This document shows positions 1 through 9,608 of a DNA stretch of 64,000 nucleotides, piece by piece. Made by a program: the position numbers and the translations under genes. The stretch comes from Ancylobacter amanitiformis (GTDB taxonomy: Bacteria; Pseudomonadota; Alphaproteobacteria; Rhizobiales; Xanthobacteraceae): NCBI RefSeq assembly GCF_030814815.1, contig NZ_JAUSVR010000011.1, positions 1 through 64,000 on the forward strand. The letters are read 5' to 3'. Position 1 is the first letter of the stretch. Each line of letters begins with the position of its first letter. Below the pieces are notes generated by a model, which was given only the letters and a program-made list of their open reading frames with translations, searched no databases and was not told the origin of the DNA.

Positions 1-447
1 GAGGAGCGATCCCGTTGCATGGGTCGCTCACGCGGCGGCCTGACCACCAAGATCCATGCCCTTGTCGATGCGGAAGGCCGCCCGATCCGCCTGAAGCTGA
101 CCGAAGGCCAGGCTCACGACGGGCGCTCGGCCGCCGACATGCTGGACACCATCCAGCCGGGAAACATCCTGCTCGCCGACAGGGCTTACGACAGTGACGC
201 CCTGCGAGAGAAGATGAGCGCGCGCGGCGCGTGGGCCAATGTCCGCGCCATGCCCAACAGGGTCAAAACCTTCCCCTTCAGTGCCTGGGTCTACCGCCAA
301 CGCAACGCCGTCGAGCGCTTCTTCAACAAACTCAAACACTTCAGGGCCGTCGCTACCCGCTATGACAAACGAGACGACAATTTCCTCGCCTCAATCCAAC
401 TCGCGTCAATCCGCATCTGGTTGCGGAGTTATGAGTCGGTCTCCTAG
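1..447 (+). CDS. IS5-family transposase, C-terminal part (cut by window edge)
   Basis: The reading frame is open from base 1 (codons GAG GAG CGA...), so the gene starts outside the window. The visible part matches the C-terminal half of IS5-type (IS427-like group) DDE transposases: the entry motif GRSRGGLTTKIHALVDAEGR, the second catalytic Asp in LLADRAYDSDALR and the catalytic Glu in RNAVERFFNKLKHFRAVATR. The first catalytic Asp would lie upstream of base 1. The stop at 445-447 falls where the right inverted repeat of such elements usually begins; the left end is not visible, so the repeat could not be paired. The element sits just upstream of prfB. It may be intact outside the window or a remnant. 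Function as a transposase is secure; activity is unknown. Confidence 0.85.
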   Translation, partial: EERSRCMGRSRGGLTTKIHALVDAEGRPIRLKLTEGQAHDGRSAADMLDTIQPGNILLADRAYDSDALREKMSARGAWANVRAMPNRVKTFPFSAWVYRQRNAVERFFNKLKHFRAVATRYDKRDDNFLASIQLASIRIWLRSYESVS

Positions 448-695
448 AGCTCCTGTTCATCGGACGGAATGACCGGATCGATGAGAAAACGTTATGGTTT
501 CAATAAGCTGAGCCGCTTTCCCATCCCGAAGGTCGATCCGCTCCCGCGCAAAACGCTCGGGCGGGGCGCGGGCGGGGCGTGATCGCGGCGTAATCGCGCG
601 CCTCATCGGGCGTCCATGCATGGCGGGCGTTTACAGCCCCCCGCAACGTCTCTATTTTCCGCCGCCTTCTGCCGTTCTCACCGAGAGTGTCCAAT

Positions 696-1826
696 ATGCG
701 CGCCGAGCTCGCCACGAGCGTCGACGAAATCCGCGAAGCGGCCGGCCTGCTCCGGCAGCACATCGATTTCGACCGTTCCAAGGCCCGCCTCGCCGAGCTC
801 AACGCGCTCGCCGAGGACCCGAACCTGTGGAACGACCCGGAGCGCGCGCAGAAGCTGATGCAGGAGCGCGGCACGCTGGAGGATGGGCTCCATTCGCTGG
901 AGCGGATCGAGCGCGAGCTGAACGACAATGTCGAACTCATCGAGCTCGGCGAGATGGAGGGCGACGAGGGCATCGTCGCCGAGGCCGCCGCGGCGCTCGC
1001 CAAGCTGAAGGCCGAGGTCGCCCGCCGCCAGCTGGAGGCGCTGCTTTCGGGCGAGGCCGACGCCAATGACAGCTATCTCGAAGTCCATGCCGGCGCCGGC
1101 GGCACCGACAGCCAGGACTGGGCCCTGATGCTGCTGCGCATGTACACGCGCTGGGCCGAGCGGCGCGGCTTCAAGGTCGAGATCGTCGACGAATCGGGCG
1201 GTGAAACCGCCGGCATCAAGTCCGCCACCATCCTCGTGAAGGGCCACAATGCCTATGGCTGGCTGAAGACCGAGGGCGGCGTGCACCGGCTGGTGCGAAT
1301 CTCGCCCTTCGATTCGAATGCGCGGCGCCAGACCTCGTTCTCCAGCGTCGACGTCTATCCCGTCATCGACGATCGCATCGTGGTCGACATCAAGGAAAGC
1401 GACCTGCGCATCGACACGATGCGTTCGGGCGGCGCCGGCGGCCAGCACGTCAACAAGACCGAATCGGCGGTGCGCTTCACCCATATCCCCACCGGCATTG
1501 CCGTGGTGGCGCAGGGCGATCGCTCGCAGCACAAGAACCGCGCCACGGCGTGGGAAATGCTGCGCGCCAAGCTCTACGAGATGGAGCTGAAGAAGCGCGA
1601 GGCGCAGGCCGCCGCCGATCAGGCCGCCAAGACCGATATCGGCTGGGGCCACCAGATCCGCTCCTATGTGCTGCAGCCCTATCAGCTGGTGAAGGACCTG
1701 CGCACCGGCGTCACGTCAGGCACCCCGCAGGAAGTGCTGGACGGCGATCTCGACCCGTTCATGGAGGCGGCGCTCGCCCAGCGTGCCTATGGCGGCGGCC
1801 CGGCGAGCATCGACGACGTCGACTGA
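696..1826 (+). CDS. prfB: Peptide chain release factor 2
   Basis: RF2 ends translation at UGA and UAA codons in the ribosomal A site. The 376-residue protein carries the peptidyl-tRNA hydrolysis motif GGQ (RSGGAGGQHVNKTESAV) near residue 245 and the stop-codon recognition tripeptide SPF (RISPFDSNARR), which distinguishes RF2 from RF1. ATG 696 is chosen over GTG 687 because GAGAG lies about 8 bases upstream of it and relatives begin MRAE. The whole gene is in one frame, with no in-frame UGA and no CTTTGA slippery site near codon 25, so the autoregulatory +1 frameshift found in many bacterial prfB genes is absent. Bases 448-695 upstream hold the edge of the IS element and no recognisable gene. 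Confidence 0.96.
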   Translation: MRAELATSVDEIREAAGLLRQHIDFDRSKARLAELNALAEDPNLWNDPERAQKLMQERGTLEDGLHSLERIERELNDNVELIELGEMEGDEGIVAEAAAALAKLKAEVARRQLEALLSGEADANDSYLEVHAGAGGTDSQDWALMLLRMYTRWAERRGFKVEIVDESGGETAGIKSATILVKGHNAYGWLKTEGGVHRLVRISPFDSNARRQTSFSSVDVYPVIDDRIVVDIKESDLRIDTMRSGGAGGQHVNKTESAVRFTHIPTGIAVVAQGDRSQHKNRATAWEMLRAKLYEMELKKREAQAAADQAAKTDIGWGHQIRSYVLQPYQLVKDLRTGVTSGTPQEVLDGDLDPFMEAALAQRAYGGGPASIDDVD

Positions 1827-1879
1827 GCCATGCCGCCCGGCCTTGCGGCGGCGCTCCCGCCGCCGCCGGTGTGCGGGTG

Positions 1880-2344
1880 CTACAGCGCCTGCGCCGCGGC
1901 CAGCACGTCCTCGGCATGGCCGGCGACCTTCACCTTCGGCCAGATCCGGGCGATGCGGCCGTCGCGGCCGATCAGCACGGTGGTGCGCTCCACCCCCATG
2001 TATTTCTTGCCGTACATGCTCTTCTCGGTCCAGACGCCATAGGCTTCGAGCAGCCCGTGCGTCTCGTCGCCGGCGAGCGCGAAGCCCAGCCCTTCCTTGG
2101 CGCGAAAGCGCGCCAGCGCCTTGTCCGAATCAGGCGAGACCCCGATGACCCGCGTGTCCGCCGCGTCGAACTGGGATTTGAGCCGGTTGAAGTCATGCGC
2201 CTCGATGGTGCAGCCCTGGGTTCCCGCCTTGGGATAGAAATACAGCACGAGCTTGTGACCCAACGATCCGGCGAGATCTACGCTCTCCCCCGTATCGGTG
2301 GTAAGTGAGAAGTCGGGTGCGGTACTGCCGACAGCGATTGTCAT
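1880..2344 (-). CDS. bcp: Thioredoxin-dependent peroxiredoxin, Bcp/PrxQ family
   Basis: A 154-residue cytoplasmic thiol peroxidase of the Bcp subfamily, expected to reduce hydrogen peroxide and organic hydroperoxides at the expense of thioredoxin. The family opening (GSTAPDFSLTTDTGESVDL) and the peroxidatic cysteine motif YFYPKAGTQGCTIEAHDF around residues 36-53 are clear. Two details are unusual: the active-site TPGC of most Bcp proteins is TQGC here, and the resolving cysteine five residues after the peroxidatic one is replaced by His, so this looks like a 1-Cys type. The gene converges on prfB and is divergent from the AsmA-like gene, with about 150 bases between the start codons. Confidence 0.92.
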   Translation of the reverse strand: MTIAVGSTAPDFSLTTDTGESVDLAGSLGHKLVLYFYPKAGTQGCTIEAHDFNRLKSQFDAADTRVIGVSPDSDKALARFRAKEGLGFALAGDETHGLLEAYGVWTEKSMYGKKYMGVERTTVLIGRDGRIARIWPKVKVAGHAEDVLAAAQAL

Positions 2345-2496
2345 TTGCCTTCCTTTCGGCGGGTTTTAAATGGATCGGCTGGTTTGGCCACCGGCAAGCG
2401 GCTGACCGCCCGGCATCGCGCCGGGTGCTGAAAAGGGTCGCGGCTGGCGATGGCCTGTGGGCATGATGGCGTAGCGTGCGGGGAATCGAGCCGTTC

Positions 2497-5400
2497 ATGA
2501 AAGAGCCGACGTCGCGGAAAGTGGATGCTCGCCCGAAGCGAGGCGTCAAGCGGCTCCGGGTTCGTCGCCCCGGCGAGGCCCTTCGTGCCGCGCGTGCCCG
2601 GCGCGCGCCGCGCTGGCTGCGCGTCTGCGGCTGGTCGGCCGGCGGTATGTTCGGGCTCGCCATGGCCGCGAGCCTGGTGATCTATGCCCTCTTCTTGACC
2701 GGCATCATTACCGTCGACATGGCGCGGCCCTATGTGGAGCGCGCGCTGGAAGCCCGCCTCGGCCCGGGCCAGACCGTGCAGATCGGTGCGATCACGGCTG
2801 AGCGCGCCAGCGATGGCGGCATGCTGCTGCAGGCCAGCAACATCGTCGTGCGCGATCCCGCCGGCGAGGTGATCGCTCTCGCGCCGCAGGCCGAAGTGGA
2901 GATGCAGAACTCGCTGCTGCCCTGGATCATGCGTCCGCGCCGCGTCGATCTGGTCGGCGTCAAGGTCACGGTGGTCATCGACAAGGACGGCGCCGTCGCC
3001 ATTTCCACCGAAGGCGGACGCCCGCTGGGCGCCGAGCCCGGCAAGCCGACCTTGCCCGCGCCCGCGCCCCTGGCGGATGATGCGGGCGGCAAGCGCGCCG
3101 GCGAAGCGGCCATGGAGAGCGCCGGCGGTCCGCTGCGCTTTGCCGCGCTGGCCGCTATCGCCGATGGCATCGACCGCGGCGGCTTCGATGGTGGCGTGCT
3201 CGACCAGATCGGCCTCAAGGACGGCACCCTGCTGGTGCGCAGCGAGATCAGCGGCCGCCAGTGGACCTTCGACGACATCGATATCTCGGTCTCGCGCCCG
3301 GCCGAGGGGGGCGTGGCGTTCGACCTCGGCTCCGGCGGCACCGGCGGACGCTGGTCGGCGCGAGCGACGGTCGGCGGGCTCGCGGACGGGCAGCGCGCGG
3401 TTGCCCTGCGCCTGCGCGACCTGTCGCCGCGCGATCTGCTGATCGCGGCGGGCAAGGCCGACGCGGACCTCGTCGCCACCTCGCCGCTGTCGCTGGACAT
3501 TGCCGCGCATATCGATGCCGCCGGCACGCTGCTTTCCAGCGAGGGACGGGCCGTCATCGGCGCCGGTGACGTGCAGCTTGGCACCGACAAGGCCAGCCGG
3601 TTCCGGCTCGACGAGGCCTCGGTGGCCTTCCATTTCGATCCGGCGCTGCATGTGATCAATCTCCAGCCCGTCAGCATCAAGGCGGGGCCGTTTACCACCC
3701 AGATCGTCGCCGTCGTCAACGGCAGTACGGATGACGGCGTGTGGCGGATCAAGATCGATTCGGCGACCGCGAATTTCGCCGGCGGCGGTCCCTTCGCGGA
3801 GAAGGAGCGGCCCTTCGTGCTCGACAATGTTGCGCTCGAAGGCGAGATTGATCTGGCGAACCGCCGCTTCACCGTGCTGCCCGGCACGCTCAAGGGGCCG
3901 CAGGGCGGCATGACGCTGGGCCTTGTGCTCGACCTCGGCGCGGCCGATCCGTTCTTTTCGCTCACCGCCAACATGACGCCGCTGCCGGTCAATGCGCTCA
4001 AGCGCATGTGGCCGATCACCGCGGCGCCGGATGTGCGCAAATGGGTGGGCGACCATGTCATCGCCGGCGACGTGGCGAAGGCCGACATCGCGCTGAACAT
4101 GCCGCTGCGCGCCATCGGCAACCCGCAGATCAAGCTGCCGCCCGAATCGATCGCCATCAATATCCAGGGCACCGGCGCCATGCTGCGGCCGGTCCCGGAA
4201 CTGCCGGCGATCCGCGGCGCCGACGTCGCGGTGCGCGTCGATGCCCGCAGCGCTCATGTCACGGCGACCAACGGCACGGTGGACACGCCCGAAGGCCGGC
4301 ACATGAATCTCTCCAACGTGGTGTTCGACGTGCCGGAGACGGCGATGCTGTTTCCGCCCGCGAAGGTGGTGGTGTCGCTCGACGGCCCCGCCTCCGCCGC
4401 GGTCGAACTGGCCTCGATGCCGCCCCTGCGGGGGGTGTCGAACGAGCAGATCGATCCTGAATCGGTGCATGGCACGCTCACCGGCACCGCGCAGGTCAAC
4501 ATCAAGCTGTCGGACCACATCACCCCCGCCGATGTCGACTACGCCTTCGACGCCGATCTCAGCAATTTCACCGCCGACAAGGTGTTTCTGGGCCAGACGC
4601 TGGATGACGCGACCGTCAGGGCCTTCATGACGCCCGCGGCCACGGTGCTGCGCGGCGAAGGCAAGATCGGCGGCGCGCCGGCAAGCTTCGAGTTCACCCG
4701 GCCCAAGACCGGCGATCCCACCTTCGTGCTGGCGGCGACGCTGGATGACGCCGCGCGCACCAAGCTCAACCTTGAACTGGCCGGCGTGTCGGGCTCGATC
4801 GGCGTCAAGCTCACCGGGACGATCGGCCCGAAGAGTCGGGTCGCGGATGTCGATGTCGATCTCACAGGTGCGCGTCTGGCGGAACTCGTGCCCGGCTGGT
4901 CCAAACCGCCGGGACGTCCGGCGCGCCTGACCGCCAAGGCCTCCTCGACCAGCAACGGCACCAAGTTCGAAAATCTGGTGATCAGCGGGCAGGGCGTCGA
5001 TATTCGCGGCACGCTGGAACTCGATGCCAAGGCGGGGCTCGTCTCCGCCTATCTCCCCACCTTCCAGCTTTCCGACGGCGACAAGGCCAGCGTGAAGGCG
5101 GACAATTCGGACGGCGTGTTGCGCCTCACCGTGCGCGGCGAGATCATCGAGGCGCGCGCCTTCCTCAAGAACCTGCTGCAGGCACCGATCGCCGGGCGCA
5201 AGAACGACAAGCCATTCGACGTGGATCTCGACGTGAATCTCGACGTCGTGGTCGGCAATAGCGGTGAGACGCTGCGCAACGCCGTGCTCAAGCTGTCGCG
5301 GCGCGGCGGCAACCTCACCGCCTTCTCGCTGGGTGCCCTGGTGGGGCGTGGCGGGGCGGTGAACGGCGATCTCATCGCCAATGGCGGCCAGCCGAGGCTG

Positions 5401-6021
5401 CGCGTGGCGACCAGCGATGCCGGCGCGTTGCTGCGCTTCGTCAATCTCTATCCCCGCATCTATGGCGGCGACCTGTGGCTCGATGTCGACGCGCCGCGCG
5501 GCGATGGCGCGCCACAGGCCGGTGTCATCAACATGCGCGACTTCGTGATTCGCGGTGAGCCGGGGCTCGACCGGCTGATCGCCGCCGCCCCTGCGCGCGG
5601 CGACGGGCGGCCTTCGCCGGGCTCGGCCATCGCTTTCCAGAAGCTGCAGGTGGAGTTCACCCGCACGGCCGAGCAACTCGACATTCGCGACGGCGCCATC
5701 TGGGGCCCGGCCATCGGTTCCACCTTCGACGGCAACCTCGATTTCGCCAATGACCGGATCTCGGTACGCGGCACCTATGTGCCGGCCTATGGCCTGAACA
5801 ACCTGTTCAGCCGGTTGCCGGTGCTCGGCTTCCTGCTGGGCGGCGGGCCCAATGAGGGGCTGGTCGGCGTGACCTATGAGGTGGTCGGGCCGCTCAACGG
5901 GCCGACCCTGCGGGTAAACCCGATTTCGGCTGTTGCGCCGGGCTTCCTGCGCAAGATCTTCGAATTCCGCCAGGCGCCCGACCCGACGCCGCCAGCGCTC
6001 GTGCCGGTGCCGACCCGGTAG
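2497..6021 (+). CDS. AsmA-like / DUF3971 envelope protein
   Basis: A very long protein (about 1174 residues) with a basic N-terminus, one membrane segment at about residues 45-67 (GLAMAASLVIYALFLTGII) and a large repetitive beta-rich periplasmic region. The C-terminal stretch (FSRLPVLGFLLGGGPNEGLV) matches AsmA-like C-terminal regions. This architecture is that of the DUF3971/YhdP-type AsmA family, known in other bacteria to bridge the periplasm and take part in phospholipid transport to the outer membrane; that role is inferred here. ATG 2497 is preferred; GTG 2476 is an in-frame alternative that adds seven residues. Its stop codon lies inside a dispersed intergenic repeat. Confidence 0.85.
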   Translation: MKEPTSRKVDARPKRGVKRLRVRRPGEALRAARARRAPRWLRVCGWSAGGMFGLAMAASLVIYALFLTGIITVDMARPYVERALEARLGPGQTVQIGAITAERASDGGMLLQASNIVVRDPAGEVIALAPQAEVEMQNSLLPWIMRPRRVDLVGVKVTVVIDKDGAVAISTEGGRPLGAEPGKPTLPAPAPLADDAGGKRAGEAAMESAGGPLRFAALAAIADGIDRGGFDGGVLDQIGLKDGTLLVRSEISGRQWTFDDIDISVSRPAEGGVAFDLGSGGTGGRWSARATVGGLADGQRAVALRLRDLSPRDLLIAAGKADADLVATSPLSLDIAAHIDAAGTLLSSEGRAVIGAGDVQLGTDKASRFRLDEASVAFHFDPALHVINLQPVSIKAGPFTTQIVAVVNGSTDDGVWRIKIDSATANFAGGGPFAEKERPFVLDNVALEGEIDLANRRFTVLPGTLKGPQGGMTLGLVLDLGAADPFFSLTANMTPLPVNALKRMWPITAAPDVRKWVGDHVIAGDVAKADIALNMPLRAIGNPQIKLPPESIAINIQGTGAMLRPVPELPAIRGADVAVRVDARSAHVTATNGTVDTPEGRHMNLSNVVFDVPETAMLFPPAKVVVSLDGPASAAVELASMPPLRGVSNEQIDPESVHGTLTGTAQVNIKLSDHITPADVDYAFDADLSNFTADKVFLGQTLDDATVRAFMTPAATVLRGEGKIGGAPASFEFTRPKTGDPTFVLAATLDDAARTKLNLELAGVSGSIGVKLTGTIGPKSRVADVDVDLTGARLAELVPGWSKPPGRPARLTAKASSTSNGTKFENLVISGQGVDIRGTLELDAKAGLVSAYLPTFQLSDGDKASVKADNSDGVLRLTVRGEIIEARAFLKNLLQAPIAGRKNDKPFDVDLDVNLDVVVGNSGETLRNAVLKLSRRGGNLTAFSLGALVGRGGAVNGDLIANGGQPRLRVATSDAGALLRFVNLYPRIYGGDLWLDVDAPRGDGAPQAGVINMRDFVIRGEPGLDRLIAAAPARGDGRPSPGSAIAFQKLQVEFTRTAEQLDIRDGAIWGPAIGSTFDGNLDFANDRISVRGTYVPAYGLNNLFSRLPVLGFLLGGGPNEGLVGVTYEVVGPLNGPTLRVNPISAVAPGFLRKIFEFRQAPDPTPPALVPVPTR

Positions 6022-6110
6022 AGCGTTTTCGAGCGAAAGGGTTCCGGTTCGCGTGAAGAAAGCGCGTCAAACCCTTCATCCGGAGCATTTCCGGTGAACC
6101 GGAATTTCCT
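6019..6110. repeat. Hyphomicrobiales-type dispersed intergenic repeat
   Basis: The segment runs from TAGAGCGTTTTCGAGCGAAA through GGTTCCGGTTCGCGTGAAGA to the palindrome TTCCGGTGAACCGGAA (6089-6104). I recognise it as a motif scattered between genes in many Hyphomicrobiales genomes; this is recall, not a search. The stop codon of the AsmA-like gene (6019-6021) is its first triplet. The rest of the 322-base gap to tyrS (6111-6343) contains no gene I can support. No second copy was noticed in this window. Confidence 0.6.
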
Positions 6111-6343
6111 GTGAAGTGCGCGAGCGCTTCGAGGCGGGGCGCCGCCGGCAGACCCCCGTTGGGCGGGTCATCGCGGGGATGATGCCCGATGTCGCGACGT
6201 GCGGGAGCGCCGGCCGGCCGCTTGCGGTTGATGTCGACCGATTGAATCGATCTCGCCGAGAAACTCCCGAAGGTCTTGGAAGTGAACACGTTTCCAGACC
6301 GCAAGCGGGCGGCCCGCCGGTGGGAAATACCGGACGTCGCCGT

Positions 6344-7600
6344 TCAGGCAGGCCGCAGCAGCACGTGTTTCTTCTTGCCGAAGGAGAGCTTGATCACCCC
6401 CTCCGGCGTAAGGTCGCGAAGGGTCAGCACCTGCTTGTCGTCGGTGACGACGACGTCGTTCACCTTGAGCCCGCCGCTCTTGACCTGCCGGCGCGCCTCG
6501 CCATTGGAGGCAACGAGCCCGGCCTTCTCGGCGAAGGCGGCGAGCACGCCGATGCCCGCTTCCAGTTCGCCCGAACCCACCTCGACGCTCGGCAGGTCGG
6601 CGGCGAGACCGCCCTCCTCGAAGGTCTTGCGGGCCGTCTCGGCGGCGGCTTCCGCGGCGCTGCGGCCGTGCAGCATGGCGGTGATTTCCGTGGCAAGGAT
6701 CTTCTTGACCTCGTTGATCTCCGAGCCGGCAAGCAAGGAGAGCCGGGCGATCTCGTCCATCGGCAGCGTGGTGTAGAGCTTGAGGAAGCGCGGGACGTCG
6801 GCATCCTCGGTGTTGCGCCAGTACTGCCAGAATTCGTAGGCGCCGAGCATGTCGGCGTTCAGCCACACCGCGCCATTCAGCGACTTGCCCATCTTGGCGC
6901 CCGACGCCGTGGTGAGCAGCGGCGAAGTCAGCGCGTAGAGCTGGGGAGTGCCCATGCGGTGGCCCAGATCGATGCCGTTGACGATGTTGCCCCACTGATC
7001 GGAGCCGCCCATCTGCAGGCGCACGCCGTAGCGCTTGTTCAGCTCGACGAAGTCGTAGGCCTGCAGGATCATGTAGTTGAATTCGAGGAAGGACAGCGAC
7101 TGCTCGCGATCCAGCCTTGTCTTCACGCTGTCGAAGGACAGCATGCGGTTGACCGAGAAATGCCGGCCGACGTCGCGCAGGAATTCGAGGTAGTTGAGAT
7201 CGCGCAGCCAGTCGGCATTGTTGATCATCAAGGCGTCGCGGGGACCCTCGCCATAGCTGAGATAGTTGGCGAACACCTTCTTGATCGAGGCGATGTTGGC
7301 TTCGATGGTGTCGACCGTCATCAGCTGGCGGGCGTCATCCTTGAAGGAGGGATCGCCCACCATGCCGGTGCCGCCGCCCATCAGCGAGACCGGGCGATGG
7401 CCGGTCGCCTGCATCCAGTGCAGCATCATGATCTGGATCAGGCCGCCGGCATGCAGGCTCGGCGCGGTGGGATCGAAGCCGATATAGGCCGTCACGGTCT
7501 CCGTCGCGAACAGCTTGTCGAGGCCTTCCTCATCGGAAATCTGATGAATGAAGCCGCGCTCGTCGAGGGTGCGGAGGAAATCGGATCGGAACGTGCTCAT
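6344..7600 (-). CDS. tyrS: Tyrosyl-tRNA synthetase
   Basis: A 418-residue class I aminoacyl-tRNA synthetase that charges tRNA-Tyr. The HIGH-type signature is in [20 protein letters not shown] (about residues 42-61), the tyrosine-binding region includes [20 protein letters not shown], and the KMSKS loop reads [14 protein letters not shown]. The last 80 residues carry an S4 RNA-binding domain ([20 protein letters not shown]). Length is normal for bacterial TyrRS. The gene is divergent from anmK. Confidence 0.97.
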   Translation of the reverse strand: MSTFRSDFLRTLDERGFIHQISDEEGLDKLFATETVTAYIGFDPTAPSLHAGGLIQIMMLHWMQATGHRPVSLMGGGTGMVGDPSFKDDARQLMTVDTIEANIASIKKVFANYLSYGEGPRDALMINNADWLRDLNYLEFLRDVGRHFSVNRMLSFDSVKTRLDREQSLSFLEFNYMILQAYDFVELNKRYGVRLQMGGSDQWGNIVNGIDLGHRMGTPQLYALTSPLLTTASGAKMGKSLNGAVWLNADMLGAYEFWQYWRNTEDADVPRFLKLYTTLPMDEIARLSLLAGSEINEVKKILATEITAMLHGRSAAEAAAETARKTFEEGGLAADLPSVEVGSGELEAGIGVLAAFAEKAGLVASNGEARRQVKSGGLKVNDVVVTDDKQVLTLRDLTPEGVIKLSFGKKKHVLLRPA

Positions 7601-7783
7601 CTCGGGCCTGCCGGCATCAACGCCATGTTAGGAACGGCAAATTAGATCATGATCGGGCGAACCAATCGGCCCCATGGGAAGCCGTCTGGATCGCGGTCAT
7701 GTATCAGTTCCATGCGGCGAAAGCATCCCGGGATGCGCGCATTGCGCCCGCCGGGCCCGGCGCCGCCCCGGGAGACGAATCCG

Positions 7784-8935
7784 ATGGCGAAAACCGTGAA
7801 GGCGATCGGCCTGATGAGCGGCACCTCGCTCGACGGCGTCGACGTGGCGCTGATCGAGACCGATGGCGAGACCGTCGCCGTCTTTGGGCCCGGTCGCACC
7901 TATCCCTATGACGCGGCGGATCGGGCGCTGCTGGCGCGCGCGCTGGAAGATGCCCGGGGGCTGGCCGACCGCCTGGCCCGCCCCGGCGTGCTGGGGCAAG
8001 CCGAGCAGCGGCTCACCGTGCGCCATGAGGAGGCGTTGGCCGCTTTCTTCCACGCGTTTCCCCAGCATCGCGACGTGTCCGTGGTCGGCTTCCACGGCCA
8101 GACCGTGCTGCACCGGCCCGAGATGCGCCTCACCGTGCAGATCGGCGACGGGCCGGCGTTGGCGCGGGGCCTGCGCGCGCTGACCGGTCCGCCGGGGCCG
8201 GCGCTGGTCCACGACCTGCGCGCCGCCGATGTCGCGGCGGGCGGGCAGGGGGCGCCGCTCGTGCCGGTCTACCATCAGGCGCTGGTGCGGAGCCTGCCGC
8301 AGGCCGGGCCGGTGCTGGTGCTCAATCTCGGCGGGGTGGCGAACATCACCTATCTCGACGGCGACGCGGATCCGATTGCCTGCGACACCGGCCCGGCCAA
8401 TGCGCTGATCGACGATTTCATGACGGCGCGCACCGGCGCCCCGATCGATCGCGATGGCGCGGCGGCGGCGGCCGGGCGGGTCGACGAGGCGGCGATCGCG
8501 CGGCTCCTGGATCATCCCTTCTTCGCGCTGCGGCCGCCCAAGTCGCTGGACCGCAACGCATTTCGCGACTGGGTCGCCGCGCGGGGCGGCCTCGACGGCC
8601 TGAGCACGGAAGACGGCGCGGCGACGCTGACCGCGCTCACCGCCGCCACGGTCGGCGCGGTGCTGGCGCATCTGCCGCGCCGCCCGGCGCTGGCGATTGC
8701 GGCCGGTGGCGGGGCGCATAATCCCACGCTCCTCGCCATGCTGGCCGCGCGAACCGGCATTCGCGTGCTTACCGCCGAGGATGTCGGCTGGTCGAGTGAT
8801 GCGCTGGAAGCACAGGCCTTCGCTTTTCTCGCCGTGCGGGCACTGCGCGGGCTGCCGATCAGCTTTCCCACCACCACCGGCATTGCCCGGGCGCTGACGG
8901 GCGGCGTTATCGCACTGCCAAACGGTGCCCAGTAA
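7784..8935 (+). CDS. anmK: Anhydro-N-acetylmuramic acid kinase
   Basis: A 383-residue cytoplasmic sugar kinase that cleaves and phosphorylates 1,6-anhydro-MurNAc to MurNAc-6-phosphate in peptidoglycan recycling. The family signatures are present: the opening [47 protein letters not shown] and the C-terminal [15 protein letters not shown] 7784 is chosen because GGAG sits at 7771-7774 and it gives the expected MAK...[10 protein letters not shown] start; longer in-frame openings upstream do not match the family. tyrS and anmK as divergent neighbours are common in alphaproteobacteria. Confidence 0.95.
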   Translation: MAKTVKAIGLMSGTSLDGVDVALIETDGETVAVFGPGRTYPYDAADRALLARALEDARGLADRLARPGVLGQAEQRLTVRHEEALAAFFHAFPQHRDVSVVGFHGQTVLHRPEMRLTVQIGDGPALARGLRALTGPPGPALVHDLRAADVAAGGQGAPLVPVYHQALVRSLPQAGPVLVLNLGGVANITYLDGDADPIACDTGPANALIDDFMTARTGAPIDRDGAAAAAGRVDEAAIARLLDHPFFALRPPKSLDRNAFRDWVAARGGLDGLSTEDGAATLTALTAATVGAVLAHLPRRPALAIAAGGGAHNPTLLAMLAARTGIRVLTAEDVGWSSDALEAQAFAFLAVRALRGLPISFPTTTGIARALTGGVIALPNGAQ

Positions 8936-9145
8936 CCGTTAACGATAGGAAAGCTGAAGGCGACATTCAATTTATCTGAAATTCAGACACGATTGTCGCA
9001 GTATTCCTGAAATGCATTGGTGCAATGCAGAAGCGAATGATGCGCCGCAGCAATTGTTGGCTATCTTGAGGGCTCCCGGAAGTCCGGCTCGCCAGGCAGG
9101 CAGCTTCCTATCAACACGCCTGGACAGAACTTTGGAGCAGTCGAC

Positions 9146-9514
9146 ATGCGCAGCCTCATTCGAGACCTTCTGCCCCTCGCCGTCGCGGGCGGGCTCATCG
9201 CCGTCGCCGTCATCGCCCCGGTCCGTGCCGCCGACAAGGCCGCGGGCCTCCGCCCGGCCACCGCGCAGAGCATCCAGCTCGGCTACGTGAAGGGCACCGC
9301 CTATTACACCCAGGAACGCGATGGCTTCCATGTCATCGCCACGCTCAGCGTTGCCGATGGCGCGCCGGTGCGCGTCGCCGCCACGCTGCAGCCGGAGCAG
9401 GCGGTCAGCTTCTCCGTGCCCGGCTCTGTGGACGGGGTGACCCGCGCGGTCGAGATCGTGCGCCGCGGCGACGTGATCACCGTCAACGAGCCCTCGCGGC
9501 TCGTGCTGAACTGA
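9146..9514 (+). CDS. Small exported protein of unknown function
   Basis: A 122-residue protein with a clear Sec signal peptide: positively charged start MRSLIRDLL, a hydrophobic core about residues 9-24 and a probable cleavage site after PVRA (about residue 28). The mature part of about 95 residues is beta-rich, with no cysteines and no motif I recognise, and is probably periplasmic. GGAG precedes the ATG at a normal distance. It is followed by a strong terminator, so it is likely transcribed alone from the AT-richer 210-base gap after anmK (8936-9145), in which I see no clear promoter. Confidence 0.75.
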   Translation: MRSLIRDLLPLAVAGGLIAVAVIAPVRAADKAAGLRPATAQSIQLGYVKGTAYYTQERDGFHVIATLSVADGAPVRVAATLQPEQAVSFSVPGSVDGVTRAVEIVRRGDVITVNEPSRLVLN

Positions 9515-9534
9515 CACGGCACCCTCATCCCAAC

Positions 9535-9570
9535 AAAAAGGCCCGGCGTGGTGAGCGCCGGGCCTTTTTT
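9535..9570. terminator. Bidirectional rho-independent terminator
   Basis: A perfect 9-bp stem, GGCCCGGCG (9540-9548) paired with CGCCGGGCC (9556-9564), with a 7-base loop. It is preceded by AAAAA and followed by TTTTTT, so it can end transcription of the exported-protein gene on the left and of the convergent hydrolase gene on the right. Confidence 0.93.
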
Positions 9571-9608
9571 CATGGAGAGGACAGGTTGTCCCGCAACGCG
9601 CCGACCGC

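Noticed and set aside
2341-5676. A 1111-residue open frame on the minus strand opposite the AsmA-like gene
   Set aside because: It is antisense to a clearly coding gene; its Arg/His-rich, low-complexity translation is the usual GC-driven shadow and has no domain.
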